NCBI GenBank assembly: GCA_963848415.1
Contig: CAWKDN010000003.1
Location: 124,001 to 188,000 of the forward strand
Direction: 5' to 3'
Origin: CAVQBC01 sp963848415
GTDB lineage: Bacteria > Actinomycetota > Thermoleophilia > Solirubrobacterales > Solirubrobacteraceae
Length of the DNA: 64,000 nucleotides
This document shows positions 35,818 to 44,695 of this stretch, in pieces; the first letter of the stretch is position 1, and each line of letters opens with the position of its first letter. A program made the translations under genes and the position numbers. The notes under the pieces were generated by a model. That model had not been told where the DNA came from. It made no database searches and was given only the letters and a program-made list of their open reading frames with translations.

Positions 35818-36350
35818 GGGTCGTCGCGGGCCGCTACGGCGGGCGCCGCCTGACGGCTCCGGCCGGCGCCGCGACCCGGCCGACCGCCGACCGCGTGCGC
35901 GAGGCGCTGTTCTCCGTCCTGGGCGACGACGTCGCCGGCGCGGCGGTGCTCGACCTCTTCGCCGGCTCGGGCGCGCTCGGCATCGAGGCGCTCTCGCGCG
36001 GCGCCGCCACGGCCGAGTTCGTCGAGCGCTCAGAGCCGGCCCTGCGGGCGCTGCGGGCGAACCTGCGCGCGCTCGGGATCCAGGCCGACGTGCGCCGCCG
36101 CGACGCCCTCGCCCACCTGCGCGCCGCATCGCGCGACGGTCGTCAATACGATCTGGTCTTCCTCGACCCGCCATACCGGGCTGCGGAGCGCCTCGCGCGT
36201 GAGCTGTCAGACGCCCTGCCCGCCGTCCTGTCCGAAGGCGCGGTCGTAGTGTCAGAGAGCGACCGCCGGGCGCCGCTGGCCCTCGACCTGCCCCGTTCGG
36301 ACGAACGCCGCTACGGCGACACCCTGATCCGCATCCATGGCCCCCGATAA
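35814..36350 (+). CDS. rsmD: 16S rRNA guanine-966 N2-methyltransferase
   Basis: 178 residues. SAM site VLDLFAGSGALGIEALSRG, catalytic VFLDPPY (NPPY-type motif) and the family start MRVVAGRYGGRRLTAPAGAA with RPTADRVREALFSVLG. It modifies 16S rRNA in the small subunit. GTG start at 35814 within the recG stop; the end overlaps coaD by 14 bp. This order (recG-rsmD-coaD) is widely conserved. Confidence 0.94.
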   Translation: MRVVAGRYGGRRLTAPAGAATRPTADRVREALFSVLGDDVAGAAVLDLFAGSGALGIEALSRGAATAEFVERSEPALRALRANLRALGIQADVRRRDALAHLRAASRDGRQYDLVFLDPPYRAAERLARELSDALPAVLSEGAVVVSESDRRAPLALDLPRSDERRYGDTLIRIHGPR

Positions 36351-36834
36351 CCGCATCGCCGTCTGCCCGGGGTCCTACGACCCGATCACCAACGGGCACG
36401 TGGACGTGATCACGCGCGCGGCAGCGATGTTCGACGAGCTGATCGTGACCGTCGTCAACGCCTCGGTGCGCAAGAGCTCGGCGATCTTCTCGGCCGAGGA
36501 GCGCTGCGGGTTCATCGCCGACGCGACGGCCCATCTGGGCAACGTCACGGTCGACACCTTCGACGTCCTGATCGTCGACTACGCGCGGGCCAAAGGGGCG
36601 ATGGCGATCGTCAAGGGACTGCGCGCGATCTCGGACTTCGAGTACGAGCTGGAGATGAACCAGCTCAACCGCCGTCTGGCCTCCGACATAGAGTCCGTCT
36701 ACCTGATGGCGAGCCCGCAGTACAGTTTCCTCTCCTCCAGCGGGGTCAAGGAGATCGCCACCTTCGGCGGCGATGTCAGTGACCTCGTGCCCAACGGGGT
36801 AGCCAAGCGCTTGCAGGAAGCGCTGGCCCGCTGA
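36337..36834 (+). CDS. coaD: phosphopantetheine adenylyltransferase
   Basis: 165 residues. Penultimate step of coenzyme A synthesis. Nucleotidyltransferase motif GSYDPITNGHVDVI (with TNGH), VVNASVRKS, VKGLRAISDFEYELEMNQLN and the C-terminal YSFLSSSGVKEIATFGGDVS, all as in the family. ATG at 36337 lies inside rsmD. Confidence 0.96.
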   Translation: MAPDNRIAVCPGSYDPITNGHVDVITRAAAMFDELIVTVVNASVRKSSAIFSAEERCGFIADATAHLGNVTVDTFDVLIVDYARAKGAMAIVKGLRAISDFEYELEMNQLNRRLASDIESVYLMASPQYSFLSSSGVKEIATFGGDVSDLVPNGVAKRLQEALAR

Positions 36835-36850
36835 AGAATCCAGGAGCGCC

Positions 36851-37315
36851 ATGGACGTCCTCGTACTCATCGACAAGCTCGACGATCTGGTCCACAACGC
36901 CAAGCAGGTCCCGCTGACGGACCAGGTACGCGTGGACAAAGAGGAGATCTACGACATCCTCGACCAGATGCGCGCGACGATCCCCGAGGAGATCAAGCAG
37001 GCGCGCTGGATCGTCAAGGAGCGCCAGGAGATGCTGGCCGAGGCCAAGCGCGAGGCCGAGCGGATCGTCAAGGAGGCGCGCGAGCGCCAGACGCAGCTCG
37101 TCTCCCAGCAGGAGGTCACCAAGCAGGCCGAGCGCCAGGCGGAGGACATCGTCGAGGACGCCCGTGCCCGCGAGCGCGAGATCCGGCTCGGCGCCGAGGA
37201 CTACGCGGACGAGATCCTCAACACGCTCGAGGTGAACCTCTCGAAGTTCATCGCGGCCGTCCAGCGCGGGCGCGAGCGCCTGCAGGGCAAGGACGAGCCG
37301 GCCGAGGTTGGCTGA
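36851..37315 (+). CDS. SepIVA/DivIVA-like coiled-coil division protein
   Basis: 154 residues, almost wholly helical. The N-terminal VLVLIDKLDDLVHNAKQV resembles the DivIVA-type membrane-curvature region, followed by a charged coiled coil (about 45-150, with ERQEMLAEAKREAERIVKEA). The gene sits right after coaD; the mycobacterial septum protein SepIVA (Rv2927c) lies near the yceD-rnc-smc cluster. It probably localises to the septum or pole. A good ribosome site AGGAG lies at 36841-36845, 5 nt before the ATG. The end overlaps the next gene by 8 bp. Confidence 0.72.
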   Translation: MDVLVLIDKLDDLVHNAKQVPLTDQVRVDKEEIYDILDQMRATIPEEIKQARWIVKERQEMLAEAKREAERIVKEARERQTQLVSQQEVTKQAERQAEDIVEDARAREREIRLGAEDYADEILNTLEVNLSKFIAAVQRGRERLQGKDEPAEVG

Positions 37316-38096
37316 CCCCGGCGCGCCCGGCCGGGCCGCGGCGCTGCGGGCGCTGCACCGCCCGGGGGAGCCGCTGGTGCTGGTCAACGCCTGGGACGCC
37401 GCGAGCGCCCGGGTCGTGGCGGCGACGCCCGGTTGCGCCGCGATCGCCACCGCCAGCTACTCGATCGCCGCGGCGCGCGGCGTCGACGACGGCGAGGCGA
37501 TGCCGCTCGTGACGATGCTGGCCGCCGTGGGCGAGATCGCCCGCGCCGTCGCGCTGCCGGTGACCGCCGACCTCGAGGCGGGCTACGGCGACGCCGGCGC
37601 GACGGTGGCGGCGGCGATCGAGGCGGGCGCCGTCGGCTGCAACCTCGAGGACGGCGTGCGCGAGACCGAGCTGCGGCCGGTGGGCGAGCACGCGGACAGC
37701 ATCGCGGCGGCGCGGGCGGCGGGCGAGGCGGCCGGGGTGCCGGTGGTGATCAACGCCCGCACGGACGTCTACCTCGCCGGCGCCGGCGCGCCGGAGGAGC
37801 GGGCCGGGCTGGCGCTCGAGCGCGGACGCGCCTACCTGCAGGCGGGCGCGGACTGCATCTTCGTGCCGGGCGTGCGCGCGCCGGCGGACATCGAGCGGCT
37901 GGTCGGCGAGCTCGGCTCGGTCAGCGTGCTGGCCACGGCCGGCGGTCCCTCGCTCGGCGAGTTGGCGCGGCTGGGGGTCGCGCGGGTGAGCGTCGGCCCG
38001 GGCTCCTTGGGTGTCGCGATGGCGGCGCTGCGCGACGCGGCCGCAGCGATGCTCGCGGGCGGCGAATTGCCCGCTACGCTGGCGTTCAGGCCCTGA
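37308..38096 (+). CDS. isocitrate lyase/PEP mutase superfamily enzyme
   Basis: 262 residues forming one TIM barrel. PLVLVNAWDAASARVV, the metal-site TADLEAGYGDAG, GCNLEDG and VVINARTDVYL are typical of the PEP mutase/2-methylisocitrate lyase group. The isocitrate lyase catalytic loop KKCGH is missing, so a C-P mutase-like, oxaloacetate hydrolase or carboxylyase activity is likelier; the substrate is unknown. The start is a TTG at 37308 overlapping the SepIVA-like gene; no better start is nearby. Confidence 0.83.
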   Translation: MADPGAPGRAAALRALHRPGEPLVLVNAWDAASARVVAATPGCAAIATASYSIAAARGVDDGEAMPLVTMLAAVGEIARAVALPVTADLEAGYGDAGATVAAAIEAGAVGCNLEDGVRETELRPVGEHADSIAAARAAGEAAGVPVVINARTDVYLAGAGAPEERAGLALERGRAYLQAGADCIFVPGVRAPADIERLVGELGSVSVLATAGGPSLGELARLGVARVSVGPGSLGVAMAALRDAAAAMLAGGELPATLAFRP

Positions 38097-38119
38097 GGAG
38101 CGGCCGGTGTAAAACACGC

Positions 38120-38148
38120 TTGACACGTGGCTGATGTCAAGCTAGCTT
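38120..38148 (+). promoter_or_regulatory. sigma-70-type promoter of the NatAB-like operon
   Basis: Consensus -35 TTGACA (38120-38125), 17-bp spacer and -10 TAGCTT (38143-38148), 7 nt before the GTG at 38156, so the mRNA is probably leaderless. This is the only perfect -35 with correct spacing seen in the window. Confidence 0.7.
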
Positions 38149-38152
38149 GTCA
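38135..38152. promoter_or_regulatory. palindromic operator overlapping the -10
   Basis: TGTCAAGCTAGCTTGTCA: a perfect 12-bp core (38138-38149) with flanks that match at all but one pair. TTGACA at 38120-38125 and TGTCAA at 38135-38140 also form an inverted repeat with 9-nt spacing. The layout suits a dimeric repressor of the TetR, PadR or GntR type blocking RNA polymerase; no regulator gene is adjacent. Confidence 0.6.
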
Positions 38153-38155
38153 TCT

Positions 38156-39061
38156 GTGACCGGACAGCACGCTCTCGAACTCACCGACCTCTCGCGCCGC
38201 TACGGCGACGTCGTCGCCCTCGACGGGCTGAGCTTCACCGTCGAGCCCGGCCAGATGTTCGGCTTCGTCGGCCCCAACGGGGCCGGCAAGACGACCACCA
38301 TGCGCATCGTCCTCGGCGTGCTCGAGCCCGACCACGGCGAGGTGCGCTGGGGCGGGGCGCCGATCGACCTCGCGACCCGTACCCGCTTCGGCTACATGCC
38401 CGAGGAGCGCGGCCTGTACCCGAAGATGCGCATCCGCGACCAGCTGACCTACTTCGCCCGGCTGCACGGCGTGGCCGACGGCGAGGCCGCCGCCGACCGC
38501 TGGATCGAGCGCCTCGGACTCTCCGGGCGCGCCGGCGACCGCGTCGAGCAGCTCTCGCTCGGCAACCAGCAGCGCGTGCAGCTCGCGGCCGCGCTGGTCC
38601 ACGATCCCGAGCTGCTCGTGCTCGACGAGCCCTTCAGCGGGCTGGACCCCGTCGGCGTCGACGTGCTCTCCGAGGTGCTGCTCGACCTCGCCCGCACGGG
38701 CGTCCCGGTCGTCTTCTCCAGCCACCAGCTCGAGCTCGTCGAGCGCCTGTGCGACGCGGTGGCGATCATAAAGGACGGCCGCCTCGTGGCGCGCGGCCGC
38801 GTCGCGGAGCTGCGCGACCGGGGCAGCGCCGGCAACCAGGTCCGCGTGCAGGTGCTCGACGCGCCGGACGAGGCCTGGCTCGAGGCGATCCCCGGCGCCG
38901 AGGTGCTCGACCGCGGGCCCGAGGGCCTGCTCGTGGAGCTGACCGACGGCGCCGGCCCCGACCGCGTGCTCGACGCGGCGCGCGGCGCCGGGACGGTGAC
39001 GCACTTCTCGCTCGAGCGCCCGACGCTCGCGCAGCTCTTCCGCCAGGCGGTGACGGCATGA
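38156..39061 (+). CDS. NatA-like ABC transporter ATP-binding protein
   Basis: 301 residues. Walker A GPNGAGKTTTMRI, Q-loop GYMPEERGLYPKM, a shortened signature LSLGNQQRVQLAAAL, Walker B LLVLDEPFSGLDP and the H-loop SSHQ. The C-terminal 80 residues match the DUF4162 extension found in NatA/YhaQ-type exporters of sodium, bacitracin-like peptides or antibiotics. GTG 38156 is chosen over an upstream TTG at 38147 because the -10 element lies at 38143-38148. It overlaps the permease by 4 bp. Confidence 0.92.
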   Translation: MTGQHALELTDLSRRYGDVVALDGLSFTVEPGQMFGFVGPNGAGKTTTMRIVLGVLEPDHGEVRWGGAPIDLATRTRFGYMPEERGLYPKMRIRDQLTYFARLHGVADGEAAADRWIERLGLSGRAGDRVEQLSLGNQQRVQLAAALVHDPELLVLDEPFSGLDPVGVDVLSEVLLDLARTGVPVVFSSHQLELVERLCDAVAIIKDGRLVARGRVAELRDRGSAGNQVRVQVLDAPDEAWLEAIPGAEVLDRGPEGLLVELTDGAGPDRVLDAARGAGTVTHFSLERPTLAQLFRQAVTA

Positions 39062-40236
39062 GCGCCGCAACGGCCGTCCGGCTCGTCGCCCGCCGCGAGA
39101 TCGTCGAGCGGGCGCGCGAGAAGTCCTTCCTCGTCTCCACCGGCATCACCGTCGTCATCGTCGTGCTGATCGCCGTGCTGCCCAACCTGCTCGGGCTCGG
39201 CGGCGAGGAGCGCTACACGGTCGGGGTCGCCGACCCGCGGCTCGCGGCGACCGGCGCGGCCGCGGAGCGCGGCGCCGCGGCCTTCGACGCCGAGGTGACG
39301 GTCGAGCGCGTGGCGCCGGCTGAGGTCGACGCCGCGTTGAGCGACGGCGAGCTCGACGCGGTGCTGACTCCCGAGGGCATCCGCACCCAGGACGAGACGG
39401 ACTCCGACGTCGTCTCCATCCTGCAGGCCGCGAGCCGTGACGCCCGCGCCCAGGCCGCCCTGGAGCAGGCCGGGCTGAGCGGGTCCGAGCAGCAGTCGGC
39501 GCTGGCGCCCGCGCCGCTGGCCGTGACGACCGTCGAGGCCCAGGATCCCAACGCCGACGCCAAGAGCGCCTTCGCGTTCGTGGCCGTGCTGGTGCTCTTC
39601 GGCCAGCTGCTGGTCTACGGCATCTGGGTGGCGACGGGGATCGTGGAGGAGAAGACCTCGCGCGTGATCGAGGTGCTGCTTTCAACGGTCAAGCCGAGCC
39701 ACCTGCTGGCGGGCAAGATCATCGGCCTCGGGCTGCTCGGGCTCGCGCAGATCCTCGTGGTCACCGCCGTCGGCCTCGGCGCTGCCGCCGCGGCGGGCGC
39801 GATCGAGCTCGACGCCGACGTCGTGTCGGCGGCGCTGCTGGCGCTCGCCTGGTTCGTGGTCGGCTACGCCTTCTACGCCTGCGCCTACGCGTGCGCCGGA
39901 GCGCTCGTGCCGCGCCAGGAGGAGCTGCAGTCGGCGCTGACGCCGCTGAACACGATCGTGCTGATCTCCTACTTCGCGGCCTTCGCGGTGATCCAGGATC
40001 CCGAGGGGACGGTCGCGAAGGTCACGACCTACATCCCGTTCGTGGCGCCGATCACCATGCCGCCCCGGATCGCGCTGGGCGCGGCGTCGGCGTTCGAGAT
40101 CGCCGCGGCGCTGGTGGTGACGCTCGCGGCGACCGCGCTGCTGGTGCCTTTGGCGGCCCGCATCTACCAGGGCGCGGTGCTGCGGACGGGCTCGGCGGTC
40201 AAGCTGCGCGAGGCGTGGCGGGCGGCTCGCGCTTGA
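39058..40236 (+). CDS. NatB-like ABC-2 permease
   Basis: 392 residues. One N-terminal helix (about 22-45) is followed by a large extracytoplasmic domain (about 50-175), then five or six helices in the C-terminal half (FAFVAVLVLFGQLLVYGIWV, IIGLGLLGLAQILVVTAVGL and others). The coupling segment EEKTSRVIEVLLSTVKPSHL is diagnostic of the NatB/YhaP family. Membrane partner of the preceding ATPase. The exported substrate is unknown; the operator-controlled promoter suggests an inducible efflux system. Confidence 0.92.
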   Translation: MSAATAVRLVARREIVERAREKSFLVSTGITVVIVVLIAVLPNLLGLGGEERYTVGVADPRLAATGAAAERGAAAFDAEVTVERVAPAEVDAALSDGELDAVLTPEGIRTQDETDSDVVSILQAASRDARAQAALEQAGLSGSEQQSALAPAPLAVTTVEAQDPNADAKSAFAFVAVLVLFGQLLVYGIWVATGIVEEKTSRVIEVLLSTVKPSHLLAGKIIGLGLLGLAQILVVTAVGLGAAAAAGAIELDADVVSAALLALAWFVVGYAFYACAYACAGALVPRQEELQSALTPLNTIVLISYFAAFAVIQDPEGTVAKVTTYIPFVAPITMPPRIALGAASAFEIAAALVVTLAATALLVPLAARIYQGAVLRTGSAVKLREAWRAARA

Positions 40237-40259
40237 TGCCCTGAGACAATCGGCTCTGC

Positions 40260-41033
40260 GTGCGTCGACCTCGGCTGCAGCGAAGCGTCCTCCGGCTCGC
40301 CCTCCCGGGCGCCTGTCTGGCCGCGTTCGCGCTCGCGGCACCGCCGGCGCTGGCGGCGCCGAAGTGCGGCTCGGGGTGGGCGACGGCCGACACGGTCGGC
40401 AAGCCGGCGGCGACCGTCGCCTGGCGCGCGGGCCTCGTCGGCCGCACTCAGGTCTGGCGTTCGATCCCGGGGCTCGGCGACGAGATCCGCTCCTGGGTGG
40501 GGCCCGGCGAGGCCACGTCGCTGCTCGTCCTGCGCGCGCGGCAGGGCCGCGACGGGCGCTGCTGGCTGCAGGTCCGGCTCCCGTCGCGCCCGAACGACGC
40601 CGCCGCGTGGGTCAGCGCCGGCCGCGTCGACCTGCGCTCGACACCCTGGCGTGTCGTCGTCTCCCGGCGCGAGCGCACCGTCTCGCTCTACCGCGGCGGC
40701 GACCGCGTCCGGCGCTTCAGCGTCGTCGTCGGGGCGGCCGGGACGCCGACCCCCCGCGGCCTCTTCTCGTTCATCGGCGTCTGGCGCTGGAAACCGGCCG
40801 ACTTCCTCGGCTCCTACATCCTTCCGATCACCGCCCACAGCAACGTGCTGCAGGAGTTCGGCGGCGGCGAGGGCCGCGTGGGCCTGCACGGCCGCGGCGG
40901 GGTCAGCCTGCTCGACCCGCTGGGCGCGGCCCGCAGCCACGGTTGCGTGCGGCTGTCGAACCGCCGCATCGAGTGGCTCGTGCGAACGGTCGGCGCCGAC
41001 GGGCTGCCGGGCATCCCCGTGCGCATCGGCTGA
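40260..41033 (+). CDS. secreted L,D-transpeptidase (YkuD domain)
   Basis: 257 residues. Signal peptide of about 32 residues (LALPGACLAAFALAAPPALA, cleavage near AAP). The C-terminal YkuD domain starts about residue 120 (RVVVSRRERTVSLYRGGDRV) and has TPTPRGLFSF, the catalytic HGRGG and the SHGCVRLSN motif with its nucleophile cysteine. It makes 3-3 cross-links in peptidoglycan or anchors surface proteins. GTG start at 40260. The gap to the next gene is 63 bp. Confidence 0.92.
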   Translation: MRRPRLQRSVLRLALPGACLAAFALAAPPALAAPKCGSGWATADTVGKPAATVAWRAGLVGRTQVWRSIPGLGDEIRSWVGPGEATSLLVLRARQGRDGRCWLQVRLPSRPNDAAAWVSAGRVDLRSTPWRVVVSRRERTVSLYRGGDRVRRFSVVVGAAGTPTPRGLFSFIGVWRWKPADFLGSYILPITAHSNVLQEFGGGEGRVGLHGRGGVSLLDPLGAARSHGCVRLSNRRIEWLVRTVGADGLPGIPVRIG

Positions 41034-41081
41034 CCGGTGTGGGCGCCTCGTTGCGCTTGTGACTTTGTCCGCGGTTTGCTG

Positions 41082-41087
41082 TACGTT
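41082..41087 (+). promoter_or_regulatory. -10 element for the vWA gene
   Basis: TACGTT, 9 nt before the ATG at 41097. TTGTGA at 41057-41062 could be a weak -35 (19-bp spacer). Confidence 0.35.
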
Positions 41088-41096
41088 TGCGCCGCC

Positions 41097-43362
41097 ATGC
41101 GGCCTTCGCGAGCAGGCTCCAGGTCGTGTTCTTCGTCGCGGGGCTTCTATGCCGCGCTGGCTGCGTGGCCCAGCGCTGGCTGCTGCCGAGCTGACGGTGA
41201 CCAGCGCGACGATCGAGGGCAGGGCGAAGGGCACCTCGGCGCCGCCCGGGGAGCGTGCTGCCGGCCAAGGTCGACGGGCAACGCGACCGGTGGCGACACG
41301 TGGCGGGGGACCCAGTACCAGTTCGGCACCGGACCCGCCGGAGTGCGTGAACACCGACGAACAGCAGCGGCAGACCAGACGGTCGAGCTCAACGTCACGG
41401 CGCCCGGCAGACCCGGCGAGTACGACGCCGGCTTCAGGGCCACGAGTGCGCGACGGCTGCAGCGGCGGCGCGACGAGCCCCGCGTTCGTGCTGACGGACG
41501 CCCTGCGCGTCACCACGCCCGCGCCCGAACCCGGACCTCCCGCCGCGCTGCGGGATCGACGTGATGCTGGTGCTCGACGAGTCGGGCTCGATCGCGTCCT
41601 CGGGCCAGACGCAGACCGTCAAGAACGCCACCAAGGCGTTCCTGAACTCGCTGTCGGACACCGGCGCTGCGGTGTCGATCGTCGACTTCAACACCACCGC
41701 GGGTCGGCCCGTCGAGTACACGCAGGTGACGGCGGACACCATCGCCAGCACCTTCGACCCGTACCTGCAGACCGGCTACAACCCGCAGGGCTTCACCAAC
41801 TGGGAGGCGGCGTTCCAGAAGGTCCATGAGGCCAACGCGCTGCCGAGCACCCCGATCGCGGACCTCGTGGTGTTCATCACCGACGGCGATCCCACGGCGC
41901 GCAACCGGCCCGGCGGACAGCCCGAGACTGGCCTGACCGACGGCGCCGTAACTGCGATGCGCCCAGCCGAGTTCGAGGCCGACCGTCGTCAAGGGACAGG
42001 GTTCGCACGTCTTCGCGCTCGGCGTCGGCGCGGCGGTGACCAAGGCCGCCAGCGCGCGCCGGCTGACCGCCGTCTCCGGCTTCGACGAGCTTCCGCCGGC
42101 GGACTTCTCCAAGGCTGACTACACGCTCGTCCAGGACTTCGCCGATCTGGCGGCCACGCTGCGCCGCATCGCCAACGATCTCTGCAAGGCGTCGGTGACG
42201 GTGACGAAGGTCGTCGACGAGGGCGACGGCGTCTACCGGCCGGATCCGGGATGGCAGTTCACCGGGACCGTCTCGACGAGCCCCGGCAGCTACACCTGGC
42301 TCCAGCCTTCGGGGGACCCCCCGACCGGTCCGCGGACGCAGACGACGGACGTCAACGGCGTTGCGACGTTCCAGTGGGACACCTCGAACAGCTTGGCGAC
42401 GAGCACCTTCGCGCTCGACGAGGCACTGAAGCCCGGCTACGACTTCGTCGACGTCAAGTGCACCAGCGGCGGGTCTGACTCGTCGTGGGCGCACGATCGG
42501 CAGCAGACGACGGAGCCCATCGCGAATCTCAGCCTCAGACCGAACGAGTACTACAAGTGCACGGTCCGCAACCGGATCCGGCCGGGGACGATCGAGATCG
42601 AGAAGCAGGCGACGCCGCAGGGCTCGCAGGGGTTCCAGTTCACCGGCTCACTGCCGCCGTTCACGCTCGTGGACGCCGCCGGCGGGAGCGCGTCCTCGCG
42701 CACCTTCACCGGCCTGGTCCCGGGGACCTACACGGTCCGCGAGCTGGTGCCCGCGAACTGGCAGCTGACCGGCGTCACCTGCACCCCGGCGGGGGCCGCG
42801 GCGATCACGGGTGCCGAGGTGGCGATCACGCTCGCCGCCGGCGGTTCGGTGGTCTGCACCTATCGGGACCGGAGGGACGACACGCCGCCGACGCCGCCGA
42901 CCCCGCCGACGCCACGCCGACGCCGCCGACGCCACCGACGCCACCCACGCCGCCGCACACCGCCCACCCCGCCGGCGCTTGACCGTGCTTACGGTTGACA
43001 AGACGGCCCCACGCGTCGCTCGCGTCGGAGATCGCATCCGGTTCACGCTGAGGGTGACCAACACCGGATCGGTCACGGCGACGAACGTGCGCTTGGCCGA
43101 CGTCCCGCCGGCGTCCGTGACGCTCGCCGGGCTCGAGAGCCGCAGCACCGCGCAGGTGATCCGCGGCAACGCCGTCTGGCGTCTCGGCAACCTCGCGCCC
43201 GGCGCCTCGCGCACCGTGCGCGGCAGCGTCCGGATCCAGGCCGGGACCCCTGGGCTGAAGCGCAACCTGGCCCTGACGGGAGCCGTGAACGCCCAGGTCG
43301 CGGAGGACGTCGCCGACACGCGCATCCTGCGGCGCCGGCAGCCGCCGCCGGTCACGGGGTAG
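41097..43362 (+). pseudogene. vWA-domain surface protein with collagen-binding-B/DUF11-like repeats, many frameshifts
   Basis: Conserved segments occur in order but in changing frames: LTVTSATIEG; NATGGDTWRGTQYQFGTG; ECVNT; VELNVTAPGRPGEYDAGFRA; CSGGATSPAFVLTDALRVTT; the vWA domain DVMLVLDESGSI (MIDAS DxSxS) to LVVFITDGDPTA; SHVFALGVGAAVTK; prealbumin-like repeats ASVTVTKVVDEGDG and TIEIEKQATPQG; a Thr/Pro tract; and a final DUF11-like domain RVGDRIRFTLRVTNTGS. Most shifts I could align are explained by one extra G or C beside a G/C run, which suggests sequence errors as much as decay. An intact version would be a roughly 750-residue secreted adhesin-like protein. ATG 41097 is the likely start. 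Confidence 0.75.
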
Positions 43363-43378
43363 GCGCGAGCACGGTCTC

Positions 43379-43411
43379 CGCTGAGCGCCGGCGTCTCGCC
43401 GGCGCTCAGCG
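43379..43411. terminator. bidirectional hairpin terminator
   Basis: Perfect 15-bp arms CGCTGAGCGCCGGCG (43379-43393) and its complement (43397-43411) around a TCT loop, between two convergent genes. It overlaps the stop codon of the minus-strand gene. No T tract. Confidence 0.75.
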
Positions 43412-44675
43412 CACGAGCTGGTCGATCCGCGCGAGGTGTCCGCGGACCGTCTCGGCCATCGCGTCGAGGATCCGGCGGGCCTCCTCGATGCCGCCGGCCG
43501 CGCCGGTCAGCTGGGACTTGATGCGCCGCACGTCCTCCATCGCCCCGACCGCCCGCTCGGCCTCGGCCAGCACGGCCGACCCGTCGAGCGCGTCGGCGCC
43601 CTTGGCCATCAGCACGCGGGCGCGGGCCAGCGAGTAGCCGACCTCGAGCGCGAGCCGCGACCCCTCCTCGGGGTCGTAGACGACGAAGAGCTTGTCGCCG
43701 TTGACCTCGCGCAGCGCCTGCGTCTTGCGCGGCAGCAGGTCCTCTGACGGCACGACCCAGACGGCGTAGTCGGCGTCGCGCTGGGCCATCGCCTCGTCGA
43801 GCTCGGCCAGCGCCTCGTTGCGCGACCGGCGCGAGTTCTTGGCCTCGATCACGATCCGGCCGCGGGCCGGGCCCGCGCAGCCGTCGATGGCCACGAGGAC
43901 GTCGCCCTTGCGACCCGAGCGTGCCGCGCAGGTCGCCGACGGCGTCGCAGTCGTCGCCGCGGCCGAGCGCGATCGCGTCCACCGCCTCGGCCACCGCCTC
44001 CTCGTAGGGGCGGCCCTTGGCGGTCGAGCGGGCGTGCTCGGCGGCCACCTCGACCTGCGTCGTGCGCTCGGCCTGGAGCTTGACGACCTCCTCGCGCAGG
44101 CTCTCCATCCGGCCGCGCACGGCGGCCAGCTCGGTCGTCTGCTGCTCGCGCGCCACGCGCGCCTCGCGCACGATGGCCGCCTTGAACTCCGCCAGCGGGT
44201 TGGCGCCGTCGGCCGAGGAGAACTGGCGCAACAGGTCCTCGCGCATACGCCCGGAGACCTCGGTCATCACCTGGCGGAGCTGGTGCTGGACCGCCTGGCT
44301 CGAGCCGGCGCCGAACAGCCGCTCGAGCTCCTTGGCCAGCTGGCCGTGCTCGGCCCCGAAGACCTCCTCGACGCGCCGGTCGAACGTCTCGGCCAGCGTG
44401 CCGGCGCGCTCGGCGAACGCCCGCTCGACCTCGGCAGAGGCCTTCTCGAACTCGGCCCGGACGAAGTCGGTCTGCGTCGCCGCCTGCTCGCGCGCGAGCA
44501 CGCGGGCGCCGACCTCGATCGCGTCCATGAGCACCTTCGAGGGATCCTCGCCGGCGGCGGCGCGGGCCTGGACCAGCGCGACCGTCTCGCGGTCGGTGAT
44601 CATCAGCCCATCGGCGACCAGCGCGTTGGCCAGGATGTGGACGTGGGGGAGGCGGAGTGGGGTGGCGGCTTCCAT
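43406..44675 (-). pseudogene. coiled-coil protein with PD-(D/E)XK-like domain, single +1 frameshift
   Basis: ATG at 44675 opens a frame with an N-terminal globular part (PLRLPHVHILANALVADGLM), a long coiled coil and GRPYEEAVAEAVDAIALGRG. Near 43915 one extra G in a GGG run shifts the frame; removing it continues directly into LRGTLGRKGDVLVAIDG and then GRIVIEAKNSRRSRNEAL, which looks like a PD-(D/E)XK nuclease core (Asp ... Glu-x-Lys), followed by about 130 more residues ending at 43406. Repaired length is about 420 residues. Overall shape recalls DUF2130/RmuC-like coiled-coil nucleases, but I do not recognise the family. It may be intact if the extra base is an error. Confidence 0.6.
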
Positions 44676-44695
44676 GGCGATACCAGGTACGAACG

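Noticed and set aside
42885..42965. CRISPR-like or regulatory tandem repeat
   Set aside because: The ACGCCGCCG-type repeats encode a Thr/Pro linker of the vWA protein; no spacer-repeat structure exists.
41097..44675. Programmed ribosomal frameshifting
   Set aside because: There are far too many shifts, there is no slippery-site or pseudoknot pattern, and most are explained by single extra G/C bases.
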